The notes under the pieces were generated by a model. It worked only from the letters and a program-made list of their open reading frames with translations. It was not told the DNA's origin and ran no database searches. The position numbers and the translations under genes are program-made. From an uncultured Corynebacterium sp. (GTDB taxonomy: Bacteria; Actinomycetota; Actinomycetes; Mycobacteriales; Mycobacteriaceae), in contig NZ_CAMIAN010000025.1 of assembly GCF_946221155.1 (NCBI RefSeq), positions 1-32,473 of the forward strand: a stretch of 32,473 bases of DNA. Direction: 5' to 3'. Shown in pieces: positions 9,184 through 16,589 of the stretch. Position 1 is the stretch's first letter. Every line of letters begins with the position of its first letter.

Positions 9184-10068
9184 ATGTCCGCCGCAGGCCA
9201 TGTGCTGTCGGTAGATGAGTTCCTGGAAATGTCCGGCCTGCGCTGCGCGGTGCTGGGAAGCCCGATCGAACACTCGCTGTCCCCGCAGCTGCACAGCGCT
9301 GGCTATCGCGCGCTGGGTGTGGAGATGGACTACTACCGTGTAGAGGCAGGGGAGTCGCGCGACATCCGCCGGCTGTTGAGCGAGTCCGGGGATCAGGTCC
9401 GCGGCTTTTCCGTGACGATGCCCGGCAAGCAAGCCGCCTTGGAGCTGGCGGATCTGGCGACCAACCGTGCCCAGGAGATCGGCTCTGCAAATACCCTGGT
9501 GCCACAAGGCGATGGTAAGTGGCTGGCCGACAACACGGATGTGGACGGCGTGACCCGCTGCCTAGAGCACCTGTACGGCGGGGACACGTCCTCTCTGCAG
9601 GGGGCCAGCGCGGTGATCGTCGGTAACGGCGGAACTGCCCGCCCGGCCGTCGCGGCGCTGGCGGCCGCTGGGGTCACCGAGGTAACGGTGCTGGCCCGTT
9701 CCGAGCGCGCCCTGAACCTGCAGACCGTGGTGGAGACCCTGGGCATGAAGTTTTCCTGGTCCCGCTTCGAAGAGGCCGACATCGCCGAGACGTGCGCCGA
9801 TGCTGCCGCCGTGATCTCAACGATCCCGGCCCACGCAGCCGAGGAACTCGCCGGGGGGCTGTGCACAGCCGCCGGCATCGTGGACGTGATCTACGACCCC
9901 TATCCCACGCCACTGCTTTCCGCAGCTCAGGAGAAATCGATTCCGCACGCCGACGGTTTGCGCATGTTGGCGGGCCAGGCCGAAGAACAGTTCCGCCTGT
10001 TCACGGGTCATCCTGCCCCGGAGGGTCTGATGCTAGATACAGTGCTGCGGGCCAAGGAGCAAGCCTAG
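9184..10068 (+). CDS. aroE: Shikimate 5-dehydrogenase
   Basis: NADP-dependent reduction of 3-dehydroshikimate to shikimate. Length is 294 aa. The substrate-binding segment GSPIEHSLSPQLH, the catalytic Lys82 in SVTMPGK and Asp119 in NTDVDGV are present. The Rossmann nucleotide-binding loop reads IVGNGGTARPAV. The C-terminus has DGLRMLAGQAEEQFRLFTG, as in the family. The ATG at 9184 follows AAAGGGTG. An internal ATG at 9229 would remove 15 residues that lie ahead of the conserved core. The gene is 66 nt after mltG and opens the aro cluster, but a strong inverted repeat right after its stop separates it from aroC. Confidence 0.95.
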   Translation: MSAAGHVLSVDEFLEMSGLRCAVLGSPIEHSLSPQLHSAGYRALGVEMDYYRVEAGESRDIRRLLSESGDQVRGFSVTMPGKQAALELADLATNRAQEIGSANTLVPQGDGKWLADNTDVDGVTRCLEHLYGGDTSSLQGASAVIVGNGGTARPAVAALAAAGVTEVTVLARSERALNLQTVVETLGMKFSWSRFEEADIAETCADAAAVISTIPAHAAEELAGGLCTAAGIVDVIYDPYPTPLLSAAQEKSIPHADGLRMLAGQAEEQFRLFTGHPAPEGLMLDTVLRAKEQA

Positions 10069-10072
10069 TTTT

Positions 10073-10115
10073 CCATCCCTGTGGATAGTTGTGCGCTATT
10101 CACAGGGGTGGTTTT
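10073..10115 (+). terminator. Strong intrinsic terminator after aroE
   Basis: Arms CCATCCCTGTGGATAG (10073-10088) and CTATTCACAGGGGTGG (10096-10111) pair over 16 positions, 14 Watson-Crick and two G-U, around a 7-nt loop. TTTT follows. The 5' arm contains TGTGGATAG, one base from the reverse complement of a DnaA box (TTATCCACA). The hairpin includes the GTG at 10091, which argues against that codon as the start of the next gene. Confidence 0.75.
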
Positions 10116-10150
10116 CCCAACGCCACGCTCGCGGGGTCCTGTCCGCGCGC

Positions 10151-10627
10151 ATGGCTAGTCTTCCAAGCGTGTATGAATGCTCGCTTCTTTCCTGGTGGCT
10201 GCTGCTGCCTTTCGTGCCGTGGGCCATCGCCCTGTTTACTATTGACGCCCGCAGTTTCCGCCTGCCGAATTACCTGACCCTTCCTGCGATACCCGCTGCC
10301 TGGATCGTGCCTGTGCTCATCCCCGGCGCCAACGGATGGGCTCTGCTCGGCGGGGTGACCTGGTGGGCGGTGGCCTGCGGGCTTCCATTGCTGCACCCTC
10401 GGCTGGTCGCCGGTGGCGGGGATGCGAAGCTCGCACTCACCACGGGGACATTGGCCGCGAGTGTCGCCCCGCTGGGCGCCTTGGCGGCGATGGGTTTGAG
10501 CGGTGTAGTGCACTGCTTCTTCAGTGGTGGGCACCGTGCAGACTACGATCGGGCCAGCCCCCACGGCCCACCGATGCTAGTGGCGACGGGGGCGGTGGTG
10601 CTGGCGTCATTAATCTTCCGCTCATAA
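10151..10627 (+). CDS. A24 family prepilin peptidase (type IV prepilin peptidase-like)
   Basis: Integral membrane aspartic peptidase of the prepilin peptidase A24 family, which cleaves and may methylate type IV prepilin-like proteins at the membrane. From the ATG at 10151 it has 158 aa and several hydrophobic segments (about 11-30, 44-58, 62-82, 96-122, 141-156). The two catalytic Asp residues are visible: D32 in TIDARSFRLPN and D91 in the GGGD motif. The N-terminal cysteine-rich methylase domain of full-length PilD is absent, as in many actinobacterial members. The frame is open back to a GTG at 10091, but that codon lies in the loop of the aroE terminator. No clear Shine-Dalgarno sequence precedes 10151. 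Its place inside the aro cluster does not imply a role in that pathway. No pilin gene is in this window. Confidence 0.8.
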   Translation: MASLPSVYECSLLSWWLLLPFVPWAIALFTIDARSFRLPNYLTLPAIPAAWIVPVLIPGANGWALLGGVTWWAVACGLPLLHPRLVAGGGDAKLALTTGTLAASVAPLGALAAMGLSGVVHCFFSGGHRADYDRASPHGPPMLVATGAVVLASLIFRS

Positions 10628-10665
10628 TCCGGGACGTCATTGAAGCTTAGGCTGCATATGGCCTG

Positions 10666-10671
10666 TATCAT
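10666..10671 (+). promoter_or_regulatory. Candidate -10 element for a leaderless aroC transcript
   Basis: TATCAT lies 7 nt before the aroC ATG at 10679, where no Shine-Dalgarno sequence is visible. A transcript starting at or next to the ATG would be leaderless, which is common in Actinobacteria. The -35 is not convincing. Confidence 0.4.
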
Positions 10672-10678
10672 GCTCTTT

Positions 10679-11938
10679 ATGCTTCGTTGGACTACTGCAG
10701 GTGAATCGCACGGCCAGGCCCTCATTTCGATGATCGAAAACCTCCCGGCCGGTCTGTCGGTTACTCGGGAAGACGTTTCCTATCAGCTGGCTCGCCGGCG
10801 TTTGGGCTATGGGCGCGGCGCTCGCATGAAGTTTGAGGCGGACGAAGTGACTTTCGTCGGCGGTGTGCGTCACGGCAAGACTCTCGGCAGCCCGGTGGCC
10901 GTGATGATCGGCAACACCGAGTGGCCGAAGTGGACCACGATCATGTCTGCAGACCCGATCGATGAGTCGGATCCGGAAGTCGCTAAGGAGATGGCCAGCG
11001 GCCGCGGCGCGAAGCTGACCCGCCCGCGTCCGGGGCACGCTGATTTCTCTGGCATGGTGAAGTACAACCACGAGGAGGCTCGCCCGATTCTGGAGCGGTC
11101 CTCCGCGCGCGAGACCGCCGCCCGTGTGGCCGCCGGAACATTTGCCCGTGCTCTACTGCGCGAGGTGCTGGGTGTGGAGGTCCTTTCGCACGTCATCAGC
11201 ATCGGTCGCTCGGAGACTTACGAGGGGCCGAGTCCGGAGTTTTCCGACTTGGAGGGCATTGACGCCTCGCCGGTGCGTGCCTTCGATTCGGCAGCGGAAG
11301 AGTCAATGATCAACGAGATCAAGGCTGCAAAGAAGTCCGGCGACACTCTCGGCGGGATCGTCGAAGTCGTTGTCAAGGGGCTGCCGATTGGTCTAGGCTC
11401 CCACGTCTCCGGCGACGAGCGACTGGATGCCCAGCTGGCTGCCGCCCTCATGGGCATTCAGGCGATCAAGGGGGTGGAAATTGGCGATGGTTTCGAGGAG
11501 GCCCGCCGCCGTGGCTCCGAGGCGCACGACGAGATGGAGGCAGCTGCCGGTGGTGGTGTGCATCGCCTGAGCAACCGCGCAGGAGGCCTGGAAGGCGGCA
11601 TGACCAACGGCGAGGAACTGCGCGTCCGCGCCGCTATGAAGCCCATCAGCACCGTCCCGCGTGCGCTGAAGACCGTGGATGTTGCCACTGGCGAGGCCGC
11701 CACGGGTATCCACCAGCGCTCCGACGTGTGCGCCGTGCCGGCCGCAGGCGTGGTGGCCGAGACCATGGTCGCTTTGGTACTGGCCCGCGCCGTGATGAAG
11801 AAGTTCGGCGGCGACTCCGTGGAGGAGACCAAGCGGAACGTGCAGTCCTACCTAAAGTATGTGGATGCCCGCCTCGACTGGTCCGGTGGATCCAACGACG
11901 TGGCCGACGGGGAAGTGGCGGACGGAGAAATCCGATGA
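10679..11938 (+). CDS. aroC: Chorismate synthase
   Basis: FMN-dependent conversion of 5-enolpyruvylshikimate 3-phosphate to chorismate, the last shikimate step. Length is 419 aa from the ATG at 10679, which gives the family N-terminus MLRWTTAGESHGQAL with His11. The frame is open to an upstream ATG at 10640, but those 13 extra residues do not resemble the family. Also seen are RRRLGYGRGARMKFE, RPRPGHADFSGMVKYN and RSSARETAARVAAGTFAR, plus the late QRSDVCAVPAAGVVAE signature. The C-terminal tail (VADGEVADGEIR) is acidic and not conserved. The stop overlaps the aroK start in ATGA, which indicates translational coupling. Confidence 0.97.
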   Translation: MLRWTTAGESHGQALISMIENLPAGLSVTREDVSYQLARRRLGYGRGARMKFEADEVTFVGGVRHGKTLGSPVAVMIGNTEWPKWTTIMSADPIDESDPEVAKEMASGRGAKLTRPRPGHADFSGMVKYNHEEARPILERSSARETAARVAAGTFARALLREVLGVEVLSHVISIGRSETYEGPSPEFSDLEGIDASPVRAFDSAAEESMINEIKAAKKSGDTLGGIVEVVVKGLPIGLGSHVSGDERLDAQLAAALMGIQAIKGVEIGDGFEEARRRGSEAHDEMEAAAGGGVHRLSNRAGGLEGGMTNGEELRVRAAMKPISTVPRALKTVDVATGEAATGIHQRSDVCAVPAAGVVAETMVALVLARAVMKKFGGDSVEETKRNVQSYLKYVDARLDWSGGSNDVADGEVADGEIR

Positions 11939-12492
11939 GTCCCCGCGCGGTGTTGGTGGGGCTTCCGGGCTCCGGCAAGACAACCATCGGTAAGCGCCTG
12001 GCCAATGCGCTAAATCTGCAGCTCGTGGACACCGATCACATGCTCGAAGAAAAGCTCGGCAAGACCTGCAATCAGATCATGGGCGAGCTCGGGGAGCCGG
12101 GGTTCCGCGAGCAGGAGGCTATCGTGGTGGCCGAAGCTCTGCAGACCGACGGAATCGTCTCTCTGGGTGGCGGGGCAGTAGTCACTGAAAGCACCCGCAA
12201 ACTACTCGTTGACCACACGGTGGTGTACCTCAACGTCTCCATTGACGAGGGTGTGCGGCGCACCTCCGGCTCAAATACCCGCCCGCTGTTAAACGTCGCC
12301 GACCCGCGGAGCAAATATGCACAACTTTTCGCGCAGCGCTCTGCGTACTACGAGGAAGTCTCCAGCTTCATGGTGCGCTGCGACGGCAAAGAGCCCCGCC
12401 GTGTGGTCACCGATATTCTGATGTTTATCGAAGAGGTACGCCTGGAGCGCCTCAACGAGCGCGACGCTTCCCAGCCAACCCGGACCCCATGA
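11935..12492 (+). CDS. aroK: Shikimate kinase
   Basis: ATP-dependent phosphorylation of shikimate at the 3-hydroxyl. Length is 185 aa, typical of the family. The P-loop GLPGSGKTT covers residues 9-17. Substrate-binding residues include D34 in DTDHM and R58 in GFREQEA. GGGA at 78-81 and RPLL are conserved, and the adenine-binding RSAYYEE segment is near the end. The ATG at 11935 overlaps the aroC stop by 4 nt. The frame is open further upstream inside aroC, but the P-loop position fixes this start. The stop codon sits in a short duplicated stretch (12481-12515). Confidence 0.96.
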   Translation: MSPRAVLVGLPGSGKTTIGKRLANALNLQLVDTDHMLEEKLGKTCNQIMGELGEPGFREQEAIVVAEALQTDGIVSLGGGAVVTESTRKLLVDHTVVYLNVSIDEGVRRTSGSNTRPLLNVADPRSKYAQLFAQRSAYYEEVSSFMVRCDGKEPRRVVTDILMFIEEVRLERLNERDASQPTRTP

Positions 12493-12515
12493 TCCGAACT
12501 CGATGATCCGGACCC
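12481..12515. repeat. Short direct repeats at the aroK 3' end
   Basis: CGGACCC occurs at 12481-12487 and 12509-12515, and ATGATCCG at 12489-12496 and 12503-12510. The aroK stop codon lies in the first ATGATCCG copy. It looks like a small local duplication, with no function visible. Confidence 0.5.
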
Positions 12516-12551
12516 AGTAATCAAAACCACACATAAGGATCCCCTCCAACC

Positions 12552-13658
12552 ATGACCAACGCACAGTCCGCAGACTTTCAGCAGCAGCGCATCAAGGTGG
12601 CCTCCCAGTCGCCCTACGAGGTGGTCATCGACCGGGGTATCGACTTCGCCACCGAGGAGATCCTGAAGGCTGCGGGAAGCACCGCCAACTACCTGATCAT
12701 TCACCAGCCCGCACTCGCAGACCGCGCCGCCGAGCTTTCCCAGCGACTCACCGAAGCCGGCTTTGCTGCCCACACCCACCAGATCGAGGACGCCGAGTCG
12801 GCAAAAACGGCACGGTCCGCCGCCGAGTGCTGGGATGTCTGCGCGGAGGTTGGCCTGACTCGCGCCGATACCATCATCGGCCTCGGGGGTGGCGCCGCCA
12901 CGGATCTGGCAGGCTTCATCGCCGCCACCTGGATGCGCGGGATCAAGGTCGTGCACTATCCCACTACCTTGTTGGCCATGGTGGACGCCGCAGTCGGCGG
13001 CAAGACCGGCATCAACACGCCCGCAGGTAAGAACCTGGTGGGTGCTTTCCACGAGCCCAGCGCGGTCATCGTCGACCTGGAGGTCCTGGAGACTCTGCCG
13101 GAGGCAGAGATGGTCGCCGGCTCGGCGGAGATCGTCAAGGCCGGCTTCATTGCCGACACCGGGATTCTGGACATCTACGAGGCCGACCCGCAGGCGGCTC
13201 TGGACCCGCACGGCAGTCTGCCGGAGCTGATCGCCCGCGCCATTCAGGTGAAGGCCGACGTGGTTGCAGTAGATCTGAAGGAATCCAGCCTGCGCGAGAT
13301 CCTCAACTACGGTCACACTTATGGCCACGCGGTCGAGCACCACGAGGATTACCGTTGGCGCCACGGCCAGGCGGTTGCCGTAGGCATGATTTTCGAGGCG
13401 GAGCTGGCCCAGGCAGCTGGGTTGCTGAGCGCGGCAGACGTTCGGCGTCACCGCGACATCCTTAATTCGATCGGCCTGGCGACCAACTACGACGGCGCCG
13501 AACTCGACGAACTGCTGGCGGCGATGGGCCGTGACAAGAAGAACAAGGGCGGCAAGATCCGCTTCGTGGTGCTCGAGAAGATAGGCAAGCCCACCCGCCT
13601 GGAAGGCCCGAGCGAGGAGCTGCTGCGGGCGGCGTACGCGGCTAGCGTGGAAGCCTAA
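12552..13658 (+). CDS. aroB: 3-Dehydroquinate synthase
   Basis: NAD- and metal-dependent cyclisation of DAHP to 3-dehydroquinate. Length is 368 aa, normal for the family. The NAD-binding region GLGGGAATDLAGFIAATWMRG and the adjacent YPTTLLAMVDAAVGGKTGIN are both conserved. Metal ligands come from the Glu in GSAEIVKAGF and from the His residues in GHTYGHAVEH, followed by WRHGQAVAVGM. The ATG at 12552 has only a weak AAGGAT Shine-Dalgarno sequence about 12 nt upstream. The gap after aroK is 59 nt with no terminator, so the gene is likely in the same operon. Confidence 0.97.
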   Translation: MTNAQSADFQQQRIKVASQSPYEVVIDRGIDFATEEILKAAGSTANYLIIHQPALADRAAELSQRLTEAGFAAHTHQIEDAESAKTARSAAECWDVCAEVGLTRADTIIGLGGGAATDLAGFIAATWMRGIKVVHYPTTLLAMVDAAVGGKTGINTPAGKNLVGAFHEPSAVIVDLEVLETLPEAEMVAGSAEIVKAGFIADTGILDIYEADPQAALDPHGSLPELIARAIQVKADVVAVDLKESSLREILNYGHTYGHAVEHHEDYRWRHGQAVAVGMIFEAELAQAAGLLSAADVRRHRDILNSIGLATNYDGAELDELLAAMGRDKKNKGGKIRFVVLEKIGKPTRLEGPSEELLRAAYAASVEA

Positions 13659-13674
13659 GAGGGGCATCCGCCAC

Positions 13675-13696
13675 CTAACGACGACCAACTAACGAC
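13675..13696. repeat. Direct repeat in the aroB-aroQ gap
   Basis: CTAACGAC occurs at 13675-13682 and 13689-13696, a 14-nt period. It lies between the aroB stop and the strong aroQ ribosome binding site (GGGAGGAG, 13704-13711). No function is evident. Confidence 0.45.
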
Positions 13697-13718
13697 AATC
13701 AATCGGGAGGAGACAGCG

Positions 13719-14171
13719 ATGAATGCAGCACAGCCGCAGGCGCCGAAGGTCTGCGTGATCAACGGCCCGAACCTCAACCGCCTGGGTAAGCGTCAGCCGG
13801 AGGTCTACGGCACCACCACGCTGGCCGACGTGGAGGATCTGCTGACCCGGGAGGCGGCCTCCCTGGGGATCGAGGTCGACTTCTTCCAGTCCAACCACGA
13901 GGGTGAGCTGCTGGATCGCGTGCACCGTGCTGCCGACGACGGGGCCGCGGTAATCATCAACCCGGGTGGCTTTACCCACACTTCCGTCGCGCTGCGCGAC
14001 GCGCTGGCGGAGATCGCCGACGGCGCAGGCTTCGTGGAAGTGCACATTTCGAACGTGCACGCGCGCGAGGAGTTCCGCCACCACAGCTACCTCAGCCCCT
14101 TGGCCAGCGGCGTGATCGCCGGCCTGGGCATTTACGGGTACGTCGCCGCCCTGCGATTCTTCGCGCAGTAG
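13719..14171 (+). CDS. aroQ: Type II 3-dehydroquinate dehydratase
   Basis: Dehydrates 3-dehydroquinate to 3-dehydroshikimate by the type II (anti-elimination) route, usually as a dodecamer. Length is 150 aa, the family size. The signature NGPNLNRLGKRQPEVYG (residues 15-31) contains the lid Arg25 and catalytic Tyr30. FFQSNHEG, INPGGFTHTSVALRDAL and VEVHISN with His109 follow. The ATG at 13719 has a strong ribosome binding site 7 nt away. It completes the set of aroE, aroC, aroK, aroB and aroQ here. The genes for DAHP synthase and EPSP synthase are not in the window. Confidence 0.97.
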   Translation: MNAAQPQAPKVCVINGPNLNRLGKRQPEVYGTTTLADVEDLLTREAASLGIEVDFFQSNHEGELLDRVHRAADDGAAVIINPGGFTHTSVALRDALAEIADGAGFVEVHISNVHAREEFRHHSYLSPLASGVIAGLGIYGYVAALRFFAQ

Positions 14172-14200
14172 CGGAAGACGCAAGGAGAGTGAGAGAGTCT

Positions 14201-15277
14201 ATGCCTGAAGAATTTTTTGACGCCTACCGCAACCGCCGCAACAAGGCCACAGCCAAGATCCAGGAGTCCGCATACGCAGCCCTGCTGATCAGCGACTTAA
14301 AGAACGTGCGCTACCTGACCGGTTTCTCCGGTTCCAACGCTCTGCTGGTGATCCGCAAAGACGGGCAGCATCTGCTGCTGACGGACGGGCGCTACGACAC
14401 GCAGATCCGCATCGAAACCGGCGAGCCGGAAGACGTTGCCATCGAGGTTGGTGGAAAGCTGTTCGACCGCGCGGCCGCGTTTGCGGGGAAGGACTTCGCC
14501 GTGGAACCCAGCCTGAGCTACGGCCAGGCCCAGGCGCTGGACAACCCGCCGGTGCTGAACTCAGCGGTGGAGGATCTGCGCCTGGTCAAGGACGAACTGG
14601 AGATTGAGGCTCTGGCCGCGGCCGGCGAGCTAGCCGATAGCGTGTGGCGCTCCTTCATCGAGGACGGCGGCATCCGTGAGGGCATCACTGAGATCCAGGC
14701 GGCGGCGGAGTTGGAGTTTCAGCTGCGCACCGCTGGAGCCGACGGGCTAAGCTTCGACACGATCCTAGCCAGCGGCTTAAACGCCACCAAGCCGCACGCG
14801 GGGGTTTCCCGCGACAAGATCGTTCCCGGCCTGGTGACCGTGGACTTCGGTGTGTACCTCGACGGGTATGCCTCCGACCAAACCCGCACGGTCTGCGTGG
14901 GCGAGCCCGACGAGCTGTCCCGCGAACTCTACGACGTGGTCTACCGCGCCCAGAAGGCCGGCGAGGCCATTTTGGCCCCGGGGGTGGCGCTGCGCAACGT
15001 CGATGCCGCCTGCCGCGACGTGATCACCGAAGCTGGCTACGGGGATTTTTTCGTCCACTCTACGGGACATGGCGTGGGGCTCGACGTGCATGAGGCCCCG
15101 CGGGCAGCGGCGGGCGTCAATATCGAAGAAGAGCTAGTAGAAGGCATGACCGTGACGGTCGAGCCGGGCATCTACATCCCCGGCAAGACGGGTCTGCGCA
15201 TCGAGAACACGTACGTCATCACTGCTGACGGGGCGCGTAGCTTCAACGCCTCGCCGACGGAACTCATCGTCGTTTAG
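14201..15277 (+). CDS. pepQ: M24 family Xaa-Pro dipeptidase/aminopeptidase
   Basis: Metallopeptidase with the pita-bread fold that releases an N-terminal residue preceding proline. Length is 358 aa from the ATG at 14201. An N-terminal creatinase-like domain (about 1-130) precedes the catalytic domain. All five metal ligands can be placed: D215 in VDFGVY, D226 in ASDQTRT, H290 in STGHGVGLDVHE, E321 in VEPGIYIPG and E335 in RIENTYV. An in-frame GTG at 14189 is possible, but AAGGAG at 14182-14187 is too close to it and fits 14201 better. The order aroQ-pepQ-efp-nusB is conserved in many Actinobacteria and Firmicutes. Confidence 0.93.
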   Translation: MPEEFFDAYRNRRNKATAKIQESAYAALLISDLKNVRYLTGFSGSNALLVIRKDGQHLLLTDGRYDTQIRIETGEPEDVAIEVGGKLFDRAAAFAGKDFAVEPSLSYGQAQALDNPPVLNSAVEDLRLVKDELEIEALAAAGELADSVWRSFIEDGGIREGITEIQAAAELEFQLRTAGADGLSFDTILASGLNATKPHAGVSRDKIVPGLVTVDFGVYLDGYASDQTRTVCVGEPDELSRELYDVVYRAQKAGEAILAPGVALRNVDAACRDVITEAGYGDFFVHSTGHGVGLDVHEAPRAAAGVNIEEELVEGMTVTVEPGIYIPGKTGLRIENTYVITADGARSFNASPTELIVV

Positions 15278-15285
15278 GTTTCGCC

Positions 15286-15315
15286 GGCTGCTAGACTGTA
15301 GCAGCCAAAATTTTT
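15286..15315 (+). terminator. Hairpin between pepQ and efp, possible intrinsic terminator
   Basis: GGCTGCTA (15286-15293) and TAGCAGCC (15299-15306) pair perfectly over 8 bp around a 5-nt loop. AAAA and then TTTTT follow, so the T-tract is 4 nt away from the stem. This fits a modest terminator after pepQ. The same bases hold a promoter-like element. Confidence 0.5.
15289..15297 (+). promoter_or_regulatory. Candidate extended -10 promoter for efp
   Basis: TGCTAGACT is an extended -10 (TGn plus TAGACT) inside the hairpin. Transcription would start near 15304, giving efp a leader of about 50 nt that excludes the hairpin's 5' arm. No clear -35 is seen. The same TGnTAGACT pattern occurs before pyrR. 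Confidence 0.45.
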
Positions 15316-15352
15316 AATACTCGCAATCGCAATCTCAATAAGGAGACCATTC

Positions 15353-15916
15353 GTGGCAACCACCGCTGACTTCAAGAACGGCCTTGTGCTCAAGGTTGAT
15401 GGCAAGCTGCAGCAGATCGTCGAATTCCAGCACGTCAAGCCGGGTAAGGGCCCAGCATTCGTGCGCACGAAGCTCAAGGATGTCGTCTCCGGCAAGACCA
15501 TCGACAAGACCTGGAACGCCGGCGTCAAAGTGGAGACCGCTACCGTTGACCGTCGCGACATGACCTACCTGTACAACGACGGCACCAGCTTCGTTCTGAT
15601 GGACGAAAAGACCTACGACCAGATCGAGCTGGCCCCGCACCTGATGGGTGACGGCGCGAAGTTCCTGCTGGAGAACACCAGCGTCCAGGTTTCCTTCCAC
15701 GAGGGCGAGCCGCTGTTCGCCGAGCTGCCGGTATCCGTGGAGCTGAAGATCGAGCACACCGACCCGGGTTTGCAGGGCGACCGCTCCACCGGTGGCTCCA
15801 AGCCCGCCACCCTGGAGACCGGTGCGGAGATCCAGGTGCCCCTGTTCCTCGAGACCGGCAACGTCGTTAAGGTGGACACCCGCACCGGCGAATACCTGTC
15901 CCGCGTAAACAACTAA
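15353..15916 (+). CDS. efp: Translation elongation factor P
   Basis: Three-domain tRNA-shaped factor that relieves ribosome stalling at consecutive prolines. Length is 187 aa. Domain I ends near residue 65 and carries the tip loop KPGKGPAF with Lys32, the position that is modified in many bacteria. The PGKGP form of this loop is known from Actinobacteria whose EF-P works without lysine modification, so no modification enzyme is predicted to be needed here. The EF-P signature LFLETGNVVKVDTRTGEYLSRV is at the C-terminus. The GTG start has AAGGAG at 15340-15345. nusB follows after 21 nt. Confidence 0.97.
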   Translation: MATTADFKNGLVLKVDGKLQQIVEFQHVKPGKGPAFVRTKLKDVVSGKTIDKTWNAGVKVETATVDRRDMTYLYNDGTSFVLMDEKTYDQIELAPHLMGDGAKFLLENTSVQVSFHEGEPLFAELPVSVELKIEHTDPGLQGDRSTGGSKPATLETGAEIQVPLFLETGNVVKVDTRTGEYLSRVNN

Positions 15917-15937
15917 GGCAGCGACTGTTTTTCACCC

Positions 15938-16561
15938 ATGACTGAAGAACACACAGCTGATAACAATTCGGCTAACACAGCTAGCGCAGCTAAGGCCGCT
16001 GCTTTTAAGCGCCACGGCTCGCGCTACAAGGCGCGTCGTCGCGCCGTGGACATCTTGTTCGAGGCAGAGTTCCGCGATATTGACCCGGTGGAGATCGTCG
16101 AGGAGCGCATTTCCCTGGCTAAGGACTCGGCAAATCAGGTCAAGCCCGTGCCGGAATACACTCAGCAGATTGTCCCTGGTGTGGCTACGAACCTGGATGC
16201 CCTCGACGAGGCCATTGCGCTGCATCTGTCCAGCGATTGGCAGCTGGATCGCCTGCCCGCCGTCGACCGCGCAGTGCTGCGAGTAGCGGCGTGGGAGCTG
16301 AAGTTCAACGACGACGTGCCGCCGCAAGTGGCCGTGGTCGAGGGGGTAGAGCTTGCTAGCGAATACTCCCATGACAAGGCACCCAGCTATATCCACGCGG
16401 TGCTGGACGGCATCAACAAGGATCTGCAGCTCCAAGCGGATATGAAGATCGCTGACGCGGCCGCTGCTGCACGCACCGAAGCCGGCAGCGAAGATGCTCA
16501 GCCGTCCGACGATCTGGACGGGCTGCTCGACGGGGTCGTTAAAGAGTCCGGCGAAGCGTGA
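15938..16561 (+). CDS. nusB: Transcription antitermination factor NusB
   Basis: RNA-binding helical protein that works with S10/NusE in rRNA antitermination. The core (about residues 26-170) has RRRAVDILFEAEFRDIDP at its start and RLPAVDRAVLRVAAWEL and HDKAPSYIHAVLDGI later, all typical. Length is 207 aa, longer than the usual 140-160 aa, because of an Ala-rich N-terminal tail and an acidic Ala/Glu/Asp tail of about 35 residues at the C-terminus. Such tails are common in corynebacterial and mycobacterial NusB. The ATG at 15938 follows the efp stop by 21 nt. The Shine-Dalgarno sequence is weak. The 3' end overlaps the predicted pyrR promoter. Confidence 0.95.
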   Translation: MTEEHTADNNSANTASAAKAAAFKRHGSRYKARRRAVDILFEAEFRDIDPVEIVEERISLAKDSANQVKPVPEYTQQIVPGVATNLDALDEAIALHLSSDWQLDRLPAVDRAVLRVAAWELKFNDDVPPQVAVVEGVELASEYSHDKAPSYIHAVLDGINKDLQLQADMKIADAAAAARTEAGSEDAQPSDDLDGLLDGVVKESGEA

Positions 16562-16567
16562 TAGACT
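16539..16567 (+). promoter_or_regulatory. Candidate promoter of the pyrR operon
   Basis: TTAAAG (16539-16544) and TAGACT (16562-16567) are 17 nt apart. TG at 16559-16560 makes an extended -10. The predicted start near 16574 lies upstream of the PyrR-binding hairpin, so the hairpin would be in the transcript. The promoter overlaps the end of nusB. Confidence 0.5.
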
Positions 16568-16589
16568 TCTAGTCGTCAAAAGTAGACAT

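Noticed and set aside
10091..10150. GTG start for the prepilin peptidase at 10091
   Set aside because: It lies within the loop of the aroE terminator, and the added residues are not hydrophobic or family-like.
12348..13688. 446-codon open frame on the - strand opposite aroB
   Set aside because: Antisense shadow of aroB with no recognisable motif or ribosome binding site context.
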